Of a stretch of 45,000 bases of DNA, positions 10,446 to 19,695 are shown one piece after another. The stretch's first letter is position 1. Each line of letters starts with the position of its first letter. A program made the position numbers and the translations under genes. Origin of the DNA: Prorocentrum cordatum (taxonomy: Eukaryota; Sar; Dinophyceae; Prorocentrales; Prorocentraceae); NCBI GenBank assembly GCA_963575745.1, contig CAUYUJ010010380.1, forward strand, positions 405,001 to 450,000, read 5' to 3'. The notes beneath the pieces are model-generated. The model had not been told where the DNA came from. It was given only the letters and a program-made list of their open reading frames with translations, and made no database searches.

Positions 10446-10639
10446 TGGCATAATCTTCACCTACTGTTCTGTAAGCAGGAAACTATGGCCTCTTTTTGAA
10501 TTTTCGGGTCGGGCTCCGTATTCTCATAGACAATCGTTTGGCACTTTCATTCTCTATTGTTCTGAAAGCAGGAAACTATGCTCGTGTATTATATTTCCAG
10601 GCGGGTGCTCGGGGTTTTACAGAGAATGGCTAAGCGTAT

Positions 10640-11945
10640 TCCCTTCATATTATGTGGTAAATGATTAACGCAAGCGAACATGTAATCAATTTAATAGTTG
10701 TCTAATTATTTAATTAATTATTTGCGTGGTTCCCTTGCTCGGTTAACCATTGGCAGTGTGTGGAGGGACGCGGAACGACGCGGATTGGATGATAATCTAA
10801 ATTATTATTAAAATGAGCACGCAAGCGAACATATAAATAATTAGATAATTATTTAATTATGTATTCAATTATTTGCGTGGTTCCCTTGCTCATTTAATCA
10901 TTGACACTGCGTGGGGGAGGCGCGGAACGATTGCGGATTGAATGCAAATCAAAATGATTATTTCGATGAGCACGCAAGCGAACATGTAAATAACTAAATA
11001 ATTGTTTGATAATGTATTTAATTATTTGCGTGGTTCCCTGACTCATTCAACCAATGGCACTGTGTGGCGGGGGCGCGGAACGATGGCGGATTTAATGCTA
11101 ATCAAAATGATTATTTCGATGAGCACGCAAGCGAACATGTTTAATTAGTTATTTAATTATTTGCGTGGTTCCCTTGCTCATTCAACCAATGGCACTGTGT
11201 GGCGGGGGCGCGGAACGATGACTGATTGAATGCTAATCAACATGGTTGTTTCAACGAGCACGTAAGCGAACATGTAAATAAGTAAATTAAATAATTAGTT
11301 AACTAGTTACTTAATTATTTGCGTGGTTCCTTTGCTCATTTAACTACTGGCACTGCGTGGAGGAGGCGCGGAACGATGACGGATTGAATGCTACTCAAAA
11401 TGGCTACTTCCAATGAGCACGCAAACGAACATGTAGATGATTAAATACTTATTCAATTATTTATTTAATTATGTGCGTGGTTCCCTTGCTCAGTTAACCA
11501 TTGGCACTGTGTGGAGGAGGCGCGGAACGATGCGGATTGGATGAGAATCTAAATGATTATTACAATGAGCACGCAAGCGAACATGTAAATAACTAAATAA
11601 TTATTTGATTATGTATTCAATTATTTGCGTGGTTCCCTTGCTCATTTAAGCATTGGCACTGTGTGGAGGAGGCGCGGAACGATGCAGGTTGAATGCTAAG
11701 CAAAATTGTTATTTCAATGAGCACGCAAGCGAACATGTAAGTAATTAAATGATTATTTGATTATTTATTTAATTATTTGCGTGGTTCCCTTGCTCATTTA
11801 AGCATTGGCACTGTGTGGAGGAGGCGCGGAACGATGACGGTGGAGAGGTAGGTGGATGAAAAATTTAATGCTAATCAAAATGGTTATTTAAATGAGCACG
11901 CAATCCAACGTTTAAATAATTAAATAATTATTTCAATGAGCACTG
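10640..11945. repeat. AT-rich satellite, ~152-bp unit, 8 copies
   Basis: The landmark TTTGCGTGGTTCCCTTGCTC recurs at 10721, 10872, 11025, 11160, 11318, 11472, 11624 and 11776, so spacing is 135-158 and mostly 151-154 bases. Each unit also holds CACTGTGTGGAGGAGGCGCG, GAACGATG and GAGCACGCAAGCGAACATG, and an AT-rich segment rich in TTAATTATTT. GAGCACGCAAGCGAAC and GCGTGGTTCCCTTGCTC face each other across the AT segment as an imperfect inverted repeat, so each unit could fold. No coding potential. Confidence 0.9.
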
Positions 11946-12345
11946 CGAACCCCATGGGCCATACGATCGCTATGAAGCCCTGAAGGCCTTACGAGCCCTA
12001 CGAGCCCTATGAGACCGGTGAGCCTTGTGAGCCCTATGAGCTCCATGAGCCCTACGAGCCCCATGAGTCTTCTGAGCCCAATGAGCCCTAGGAGTCGCAT
12101 GAGCACTACGAGTTCTGTGATCCTTTGAGCTCTACGACTCCTGTGATCCCTGTGAGCGCTATAAGGCCTGAGCCCTATGAGCCCCATGAGGCCTATGAGA
12201 CCTATGTGCCCTATAAGATCTACAAGACCCACGGGTACCTCCAGGTACCTCCAGGTACCTAGAGGTACTCAGCAGGTACCTGGAGGTACCCGTGGGTGCA
12301 TCGAGGTACCCAGCATGTACCTACAAGTACCCAGGAGAGTCCCAA
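11945..12345. repeat. GAGCCCTATGAG minisatellite then GGTACCTC repeat
   Basis: About 290 bases of degenerate 9-10-base units (GAGCCCTATG, GAGCCCCATG) pass at about 12235 into about 100 bases with GGTACC every 10-20 bases. A weak related patch lies at 34760-34870. Confidence 0.8.
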
Positions 12346-13320
12346 TAAGCACCAAGACATGCCTACGAACAACTCGGAAAGCACAGGAGTTTCCAATGAG
12401 GCCCAAGAGGTTACCAAATCCATCCAAGAGGAATTCAACAGACGTGCTACGTAGTGGAACCCCCAAAGCCACATCGCAATGTGAAACAACAGCTTTAACC
12501 AAATTAAATAAAAGCGTAATTGTCGTTCAGTGATCACACCATGTAGCTTGCACCACGCAGTTTATAACACTGAACTGCAAAAACACGTTGGGCAATTTCT
12601 ACAACGCAGCTTGCACGACCTGTCTCACTCGCCGTACACTACCATATCTGTTACCTCATTTGGCATTATCTTACATCGCAACACCTGGCATGCACAAGCT
12701 ATACCGTACAGCTTACGACGCATGGATTATACAGCATGGTTCGCATCACGTAGCCACACCCGAACAACTTTCGCCCAGTCGCTGACTCAATGTAGCTTCC
12801 ACAAAAAATACGCCACATTGCCACTGCCACGTAGCAACCACCGTCCTCTGTAATAACTTGTCATATGGTTAACGCAGTAAATAATGTCGAGAACCGTTTG
12901 TGCCACTACCATTCGTTAGCGCTGCTGTGCTTGAGCGCAAGAGCAATACTCCCATTCTTGCGATCGCCGCTCTTTCCGCCATGGCAGGTGTTCAGGTCGG
13001 GACCGTAGCGCAGCGGCCCTGGGAAAGAGAACGTAATTGTGTTTGTTAAGGTGCTGTGACGATAAAGTCAACTGCGTAGATGCATTCACCCCATGGCTAA
13101 TGCATGTCATATTTCTTTGCTTTCCTTTATAATGGAAGCGCCACCCAAGCTCGAGAGACGTCGATGTTCATGCGTTCGAGCGACCTTGGAAGCTATTTCT
13201 GGCCAGGGCGTTAGATCGATGTTTGGTTATAGTCGCGCTTTTAAGGCACTGCTTGTAATATTTGTGTTTGAGTTTCCCAAGAGAGAACCTGCATAGCGAG
13301 AAGTGGGGCTGGCGGCGAGC
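12346..13320. other. No supported gene
   Basis: Mixed sequence with a few GTAGCTTGCACCACG / GCAGCTTGCACGACC echoes near 12544-12620. No coherent frame, RNA or long repeat is recognised. Confidence 0.4.
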
Positions 13321-13325
13321 GTGAA

Positions 13326-13565
13326 CTATCGCTTCAGATTTTGCGGCTCGAGCAAGACGACCAGCAACACAGTCGAAACCGCATCGTTGAGCACGTCGCG
13401 ATGTTTGCGGTGGATGCGCCCCAGCCGGCAGGAGGAAGCGCCAATTTCGCTGGTGATCAGGTCGGAGCCGTAGCCATTCGACGCCGACAGGGTGATATCA
13501 TTTCGATTATATCGTGCACCGGGCACTTCGAGCGCGATCAGCGCCGGATAACATGTCTTATTCAT
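13326..13565 (-). pseudogene. Possible CUB-like exon fragment
   Basis: The 79-codon minus-strand frame includes SASNGYGSDLITSEIGASSC. This faintly resembles the core of CUB-like domains in extracellular proteins, where an NYxxxSxL...E.G...C pattern is common. Residues after the cysteine lose any resemblance, so if real it is a truncated exon or pseudogene. There is no signal peptide in view and no neighbour that helps. The match rests on a short string, so treat it as a weak hint only. Confidence 0.2.
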
Positions 13566-14144
13566 GTCTGAAAGAAATCATTGTGGTAACATAGGAAATT
13601 GCACATAACACACAACCAGTGTTTTAATGACTGCCATGGTTACACACTGTCGATCAAGACATCAACGTTGATCTTAAGTGTCAGACGTTGGGATTTGTAG
13701 TTAGAATATCCCATCTACGGGATCTCTTGCTTTTTTGGGCTCTCCGGTCGTCTTCTTTTTTTCTTCTGCATTAATCTCGAAGATATACAATTCCCTTGCA
13801 TGTCGCTGAGGTGCTTCCCGGATCTGTGTGCGGCGTGCCTGCGGGGCTCTATCAGGAGAATACGTTCCTCGACGATGCTGCGAAGAACGACTGGGCGTGG
13901 GAGACGATGAGCTGCGCGCGCCTCGTCCATCCATCTCCTGGGGCCGCTCGGATAGGAGTTCTCGGTTACAACGATAAAAAGAGAAAGTCGATGATCGAAA
14001 GCATCGATCGCGTTTACCATGTGTGCGATTGCGTTTTCGCTGAGCGCGACTAGGCTCAGGGGATGCGTTCTTGCTCTCGCCTGCCCTATCGAATTCGAAT
14101 CGATTCGATCTGCGCTCGATTCGACTGCCGCCAGGCAGGCTTGA

Positions 14145-14669
14145 GTGTTCGCCGAACGAGCGCATTGCGAGTTCACTGATCTCGGTTTCGATTTCGAGGG
14201 CCTTTGGTCGTTCCCGAGCTCAGGCGGCGGCCGACTGGAGGGAGTTGTCGGCGCGTCGTTGGTGGAGAGAGATGATATAAACATGGCCGACATGTGCTTT
14301 GGCGAGAACAATTGGCGCGTCCTGAGCTCAGGGGGGGAACAGTTGCAGGATGCTTCGGGCCCGTCGGAGGTGGAGGGTAACGACGTGACCGTTGTCAACG
14401 TGGAGAGTTCCTCCGATGGGGCGGCCCTGAAGATGTATCTCCCCCTGGAGATGTATCACCACATGCAGCTCGCTGATAATGAGTTTTTCCGAATCATCGA
14501 CAAGGACAGAATTGCGCCAGCAGGTGTTGATGTGGATCGACCGACCGATCTCGCCGAGAGCAGTCAATCGCGACCGATGTCGAGTGACCGATTGTTGATT
14601 GGTTCTAGACAGGATTCGCGAAGACAACGACGCCGCAGGAGGAAGCACAGGACAGAAGAAACGCGATGA
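14145..14669 (+). CDS. Hypothetical protein with an internal duplication
   Basis: A 174-codon plus-strand frame that I cannot assign. It carries a recognisable in-frame duplication: a segment around SSGGGRLEGVV...DINMADM (from about 14205) is echoed by SSGGEQLQDAS...DVTVVNV (from about 14313), about 108 bases or 36 residues apart. The C-terminus is strongly basic (RRQRRRRRKHR), possibly nuclear targeting or nucleic-acid binding. The start is uncertain because the first codons are not distinctive; ATG at 14283 is an alternative. It lies on the same strand and just upstream of the helicase-polymerase-transposase unit and may belong to it, but that is inference from position. Confidence 0.35.
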   Translation: MFAERAHCEFTDLGFDFEGLWSFPSSGGGRLEGVVGASLVERDDINMADMCFGENNWRVLSSGGEQLQDASGPSEVEGNDVTVVNVESSSDGAALKMYLPLEMYHHMQLADNEFFRIIDKDRIAPAGVDVDRPTDLAESSQSRPMSSDRLLIGSRQDSRRQRRRRRKHRTEETR

Positions 14670-14782
14670 GAAAATGTACTTACAAGTCGTATCGATTATG
14701 TCGTTCTCTGTACATCGACTGAATGCAGAGTCGACGGTCGATGTGTAATTGACAGGTGATGCCATCATTGTAGTCATACTAA

Positions 14783-15286
14783 TTGATTTCACTATTGACC
14801 CCATATCCCCTCCTGCCGAATGTCCGTGGCTGGGAGCGGACAAGCCCGGCGATGATTCCGCGGGGCGGAATCAGAGGTGACAGGGCGAGGCGAGGCGGGC
14901 GGGGAGAGGAGGGGCATGCGTTTCCAAAGGTAATTTCTGTTTCCTGCTTCAAGGAAGGCGGCTACATCGTTGGCGGCCACGTCAGGCTCGCCGGCGATCG
15001 GGATGCGCCGGTGGACGACGGCAGCGATGCCGACGCGTCAGAGATGGGAGATGATGCGGCCGAGGTGGAGCGGGACATCGACCCCTTCGACTTCGTGGAG
15101 GGTGGCGGGCTCGTTGTCTGGGACTCGAGCACCGCCGATCTCTCTGGCGAGGTGAGCTCGTGGGGCGATTGGGACGCGTCGAGCATGGGCGACTTCGACA
15201 ACTTCCTCGACGGCCCCCAGCAGTCGAATGTGGAGACAACTTCCGACGAGATGCTTTCGGAAAATGGGGGGATTAACGCAGTCTAG
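14783..15286 (+). CDS. Hypothetical acidic protein
   Basis: A 167-codon plus-strand frame. From about residue 45 it is acidic and low in hydrophobic residues, with strings such as DDGSDADASEMGDDAAE and DWDASSMGDFDNFLDG. The first ~45 residues are Arg-rich and may be non-coding, with the real exon starting near KVISVSCFKEGGYIVGG (about 14920). No known domain is visible. An acidic low-complexity tail of this kind is common in chromatin or activator proteins, but no function can be given. Same strand as the element that follows; membership in it is unproven. Confidence 0.35.
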   Translation: MISLLTPYPLLPNVRGWERTSPAMIPRGGIRGDRARRGGRGEEGHAFPKVISVSCFKEGGYIVGGHVRLAGDRDAPVDDGSDADASEMGDDAAEVERDIDPFDFVEGGGLVVWDSSTADLSGEVSSWGDWDASSMGDFDNFLDGPQQSNVETTSDEMLSENGGINAV

Positions 15287-15631
15287 CAAGAAGCAGTCGG
15301 ATACTGCGGGCCCCAACCCGAACCCACCCAATCTGCCCAGAACTATCGAGGGCGAGCGGTTTCGTCGCGGCGATAGTTGTCGAAGTGGCAGGAGAAAAGT
15401 AGAGATTCCGGATAACAGAAAACAGTGAACATGACTCACTCCGCGACACATCACCAGAAACGAAATAATACCTTCGGAGGAATTTGCAACCAATTGGGTG
15501 TTGAATTGTCGCCACGGCTGGGTGCGACAATTAACTGGCGCCTGCTGCTCCGGCAGAAGGTCATGGAGGGGGGCTGGCGAATTTGCTTGAGCCCGCGCCC
15601 ATAGGATCGCAACTCCGCCGTCGATGGGAAC

Positions 15632-16885
15632 TTGCCCATCGGTTTCAAAGTCAAGGACGTCGTCTTCTGGAACTGCAAGGACGAGTCGTTCGGCCAGCGG
15701 GGGGTCGTCATCGATGGCAGCAATTTCTTCGACGAGGCAGTTCTTTATGGCAAACTTGAATTGAACTCATCAGTCGTATCAACCACCGTAATAAACGTTA
15801 AGTTTTTTGTTTGGAAATTGCTTCCGAACAAAAACTCTTCCCTTCGTCCTCAGGGCGACGTGCAGTGGGGTATGAAGGTTCGATTCAAGAGTGGGGTATT
15901 CAATTGCCAGAGCATTTATTTGGCCAAGAAAGACCCAAAGAAAAACAAACTCCAGAGGCGAGCGAAGTCCCACGCAAAAGCGGATGTACGGGGCGAGATG
16001 TACCCTCCGCAAGAACCAGCCCTAACAGTTCCTGATACCTACAAGATTAAAGAGTTCATCGCACCAGATGCAATGCTGACGATGAAGTTCCCAGGGGAAG
16101 GGCGGGTATATAAGCGCTCGCAGCAGTCCATGCGGCGGCGGCGGAGGGAGAGGAATATCTTTCGACGTCAGGAGGGCGCGGCTGCAATGGCTCCAAAGAG
16201 TCGCACGTGGCGTCGGAAGAATCGCGCCCCTGAGTTTCCAAGCGTCTCGATCGACAAGGGCAGCGGAGAGAGTGGTTCGAAAAGGCTGAAGTTCTTTGGG
16301 CCCCTTCGCGGGCGTCCCACGTGGGCGAAGCCGATGTGCAAGGACGTTTGCCTCCTCGACTCTTTGCGGGCATTGGGGGTGGAGGTGCCATATGAAAACG
16401 ACGGCGGTTTCCATGTCCTCGAGGATAGCAACCCAATGCTGAGCCGCCACGGGAAGATGCTGCTGCCTGTCGAGCCGGGAAGCGAGAACTTTCACCAGGA
16501 AGGTCAGAAGTACGTAGCTTTCGATGGAGTCGATCATTTCAAGGCTGTGAGAATTGTTGATGGAGAAATCCTCGTAGCACGTGATGACCGGAGCATTTGC
16601 ATTAAGAGGTGTAACCGCACGCACGAGTTCGCCCCCATGGATGATCGCGATCGCGCGTCCTACAGAACGTGGACTTACTATGTACTGTCAGATTATGATC
16701 CCCTTAAAGTTCCTGCAGGCCCAGATGCGTTTGGAGGGGCCGGCGACGGAGATTCGCAGGAGTCCGAGTACACGCGACGTCTGGGGCGTGACATTATGGG
16801 TGCTCCTGTGCCGCAGTCCATGCCAGACTCGGCCGCGCCGCCTCGGCGCGTTCGACCGAGACTCAAAGACGTGGAGGAACGCTGA
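15632..16885 (+). CDS. Papain-like Cys-His domain protein, N-terminal part of the element
   Basis: A 417-codon frame starting at a TTG after an in-frame TAG at 15602; the open frame continues upstream of that TAG, so the true start is unknown. Residues 1-130 are unrecognised. Residues 160-220 are highly basic (RSQQSMRRRRRERNIFRR), possibly a linker or nuclear signal. Residues 222-320 match the modules in the downstream 972-residue frame: Cys240 in KDVCLLDSLRALG, a central LLP, and His302 in VDHFKAVRI followed by an Asp-containing DGEILVARDD. Cys-His spacing is 62, against 59, 56 and 53 in the other copies. This pattern suggests a papain-fold cysteine peptidase or deubiquitinase-like domain; activity is inferred. 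The frame ends at 16885 and helicase coding resumes in another frame from about 16840. Confidence 0.55.
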   Translation: MPIGFKVKDVVFWNCKDESFGQRGVVIDGSNFFDEAVLYGKLELNSSVVSTTVINVKFFVWKLLPNKNSSLRPQGDVQWGMKVRFKSGVFNCQSIYLAKKDPKKNKLQRRAKSHAKADVRGEMYPPQEPALTVPDTYKIKEFIAPDAMLTMKFPGEGRVYKRSQQSMRRRRRERNIFRRQEGAAAMAPKSRTWRRKNRAPEFPSVSIDKGSGESGSKRLKFFGPLRGRPTWAKPMCKDVCLLDSLRALGVEVPYENDGGFHVLEDSNPMLSRHGKMLLPVEPGSENFHQEGQKYVAFDGVDHFKAVRIVDGEILVARDDRSICIKRCNRTHEFAPMDDRDRASYRTWTYYVLSDYDPLKVPAGPDAFGGAGDGDSQESEYTRRLGRDIMGAPVPQSMPDSAAPPRRVRPRLKDVEER

Positions 16886-18648
16886 CGACATTTCGGACTT
16901 GCTGCACCCGGGCGGGACAAGTTCGCTGGATTTGGCCGTGGAGGCTGTTGTATCTGGGCCTAAGGTCGTGGACAAGATAGATGCCGTTGCCGAGAAGCTT
17001 TGCGAAACCGTTGAGTCTTGGGCGACGCCGCCAGAAGGGGCTGCACGTGCTGGTCTGAGTCTTATTGCGCTCTTCCTATATATGAACGTTGTCTGCGATC
17101 CGAAAAGCGGTATGCTTCTTGCCTTCGTTCTCGCACTGCTAGGTGATTGTCGTCTCCGAGCTCACTCAGACGCAGTTCGACAATGCGAGAATGGAGCTCT
17201 ACGAAAAATGAAAGTTCTTCCAGTCGACTTCGTGGAGGCGGCCGTGGCGGCATTTAATGTCGCTCGCTATTACTTGCTCCGCATCTGCGTAGAGAAAGTA
17301 GATCGCAAGTGGGATAATGTATTTGATTTCTTGCGCGACAATGCGCCGATTAATGCATATAGACCAGCAAGCGATTTCGAATTCCACGATTCTGCTGTGA
17401 AGAAACACTGGGCCGCGCCAGTGGGACATGCCATGGGCGGTCTCGCGTGGAGATTCAGCGCAGCTGATGACGCGGCCGGGCCGCTCCACTGTTTCGCGGC
17501 GTGGTTCCAAATCCCCACGCCGCTTGATTGCGACACCCTGCACTTCGAGGACGTCTGCATCCGATTTGCAACGGCGGCCGACGGCAGCGTAGAGGTGTTG
17601 CAGATGGAGAAGACCATGGCGAACAACGTCTACCAGCATATCGAAGCCAGGTTGTCTTGGGCTCCTCCTGGTCACGCCAGAGACAGGATGATAACCTTTC
17701 TGGATGCATCGCATGCTGGGAACACGCAAGGTCGTCTTCTTGTCGACTGCGTAGAATGCCTGGGCCTTATGAACCGCATGAGCGCCCCGCGAATGATCTT
17801 TATCTAAGGCAGAGGCGGCAGCGCCAAGAGCATGCTATCTGCTCTCCGGGCGAACGTGGCCGGCGAGAACCACGCCTTTGTTTCGCCCACTGTCTTTTTT
17901 GACAAGAAAGACGAGTTCCGCGTGCAGAGCGGCCATTTTGCAAACATGCGCCTGATCACTGTCCAGGAATGCGAAGCTGGCTCTAGGCTCCTCGACGCCG
18001 TCTGGAAGCCATTCGTGTCTGGCGAAGCCCTCGCTTCGCGACCGAACTATGGGAGGACCACAGAGATGCGCCAGTGGCCTCGGACGGCGAAGTTCTGGGA
18101 GTTGAATAAAGAAACTCCCGCAATATCGGTCACTGACCCCGACGATGACGAGAGGCTAACTCCGCATCTGCGCCGCATTGTATGCGTGGAGCTACTGAGC
18201 AAGTTCATCGGGGACCCAGAGAAAGTTGATCACTCTATGCATGTGTATCTGCAGGACCCCGACTTGAGGACTTGGCTGCTTCAAGGTGAGGCTGGACACT
18301 GCCGCCTACACAATCACCTAGTTCCACTAATGCAGCAGTACAATGCTGAGGAGATGTTGCACTACGTGTTGAACCCTGGTCAGGCGATCGACCAGTCTAC
18401 CAGGTCGCTTGTAAAGAGCATGGCATGCGGAGGTATAGAACATCCATCGCCCGCCGACGATGGAAACGACAGAGAAGCCGAGTTCTACGCCGAGGCCAAG
18501 AACACACTGATTCGCTTGCATTCTTCCAATGTCACCCAGCCGCGGATGTTCAAGAATTATGTTTTACAGAAATCAATCATTTTACCCGGTTCTCATAAGC
18601 TGCAGGGCACTGCGACGAAGCCATCGAAACTGAACAACATGAAACGAT
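16836..18648 (+). pseudogene. D5/P4-like superfamily 3 helicase, interrupted by a stop
   Basis: Coding restarts at about 16840 (FDRDSKTWRNADDISDLL) and runs to a TAA at 17805-17807, then continues in the same frame for about 280 codons. The TAA sits exactly before the Walker A loop GRGGSAKSM (17808 on); one base change from TAC or TAT would restore the frame. The rest fits S3 helicases: RLITVQECE as the Walker B region, then FVSGEALASRPNYGR, then motif C KFWELNKETPAI with its Asn. The upstream ~300 residues would be the D5_N-like region. S3 helicases unwind DNA at viral and transposon replication forks as hexamers. Walker A has Ala where Gly is usual before the Lys. The frame is lost near 18645, where a +1 frame takes over. 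No primase motif was found upstream. Confidence 0.7.
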
Positions 18649-19695
18649 GTCGAGGTGTACCCGTATTTGTTTCAAGCAGATGCCACTGGAACAGGTTATT
18701 ACCGAGCCGACTTCGACGCGGACAAGTTCAAACGCCTGGCAGAGAAACACGGACTGCCAAAGTTCGAGATGTGGAGCAACATATGGGACTTGATCCAGGA
18801 ATGCGAAGCGAATCCTCAGGCCGACGATTTCGTCGAGAAGGACGCTGGGAAGGACGTAGAGAACGCGTATCGACGTCGCCAGGGCGATGCTGATGCAGGC
18901 GCGTTCACCCAGGTTGTAAACCTCCAGGCTCTTTATCGACTATAACCAGAAAGTCGAAGACCGGCGTAAAAAAACAAGTGAATGCTTACATGCAGAAGCT
19001 GAGCAGAGATTCAAGACCAAGCAGGCGCTTCAAAGGGATGGTGGAACACACTGTGCACTACATCCGGAAGTACGGCATTCCTGGGAGGCGATACAGCTTG
19101 GGTCTGTCTCTGCAGACCATCACCAAGGAGGCATGCGGCAACTTTCAAATATTGTAATTCTTTCCCTGCTAATCAGTTAACTTATGTGTGTGCATAGCAA
19201 TGCTGCCGCATTTCGGTCACTGCCTCTTCCTTCCCCCAACTTATGATATCGAAATTAAAGAGAATGCAAACATTGTATGTTTCAATTTCTTGTTTAAATT
19301 AATGATATATGAAAGTGCCGCATGCGAGAGGCCAGGGCCGCTGCTTGCCAATTGCCAGAGGATTCTGATTTCATTATCTTGGATTTGGACTTTGAGAACT
19401 CGATCCCAACGATGTGCTCGCTTTTGTGCAAGCGTCTCAGAGGAGTGAGCGAAGTGCTTGACAGCTTCGTGGCGTCGCCTGCGAAGTGGCACGGCTTCTT
19501 GCAGGATTATTACGGCGAGTCTCGAGAACAAGTGAAGATGAAATTATTGAAGACATTTTTTGGCGGGCGACCTGTTGATCAGAATCCCATGTTCTGACGT
19601 CGGCAGAGCGATGTTCTGACCCTCGTGGCCTTGGTGAACGACGACGCGCAGTTCGAGTATCTACGGGGGTTGTCAATGAACACAGAACGCCTGCT
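18643..19695 (+). pseudogene. TV-Pol-like DNA polymerase, N-terminal and central part
   Basis: Three successive frames. Frame 1 (18643-18945) holds ADFDADKFKRLAEKHGLP. Frame 0 (about 18940-19130) holds RKYGIPGRRYSLGLSLQTI, resembling the YxxGxSLQ...REAR signature ahead of motif A. After a 200-bp intron, frame 2 (19331 on) gives ARAAACQLPEDSDFI, then LDLDFENSIPTMCSLL as the motif A-like Asp segment, and SREQVKMKLLKTFFGG as the motif B-like Lys segment. A TGA at 19595 interrupts the frame, which stays readable to about 19690, where another frameshift leads into the 972-codon frame carrying the last motif. TV-Pol is a polymerase family related to family A, found in virophages, polinton-like viruses and some transposons. 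Assignment is by motif pattern; the breaks argue against a working enzyme. Confidence 0.65.
19131..19330 (+). mobile_element. Introner-like 200-bp intron with terminal inverted repeats and GC-AG ends
   Basis: Removing exactly 200 bases joins KE (ending 19130) to ARAAACQ (from 19331) and restores the polymerase frame across frames 0 and 2. The segment starts GCATGCGGCAACTTTC (19131-19146) and ends GAAAGTGCCGCATGC (19311-19325) plus GAGAG: a 15/16-base inverted repeat with one extra A. GAGGC occurs at both exon edges (19128-19132 and 19328-19332), as a target-site duplication would leave. Splice ends would be GC and AG. The inside is AT-rich and has stops in all frames. Introns of this kind, made by DNA transposition, are known as introner elements, and GC-AG introns are known in dinoflagellates. 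Confidence 0.7.

Noticed and set aside
9347-10453. A 368-codon plus-strand frame
   Set aside because: Built on GGA tracts, (GGA)27 and the 8-bp minisatellite.
13464-13476. Relic dinoflagellate spliced leader (CCGTAGCCATT)
   Set aside because: Only about the first dozen bases agree with the leader as I know it; the rest does not.
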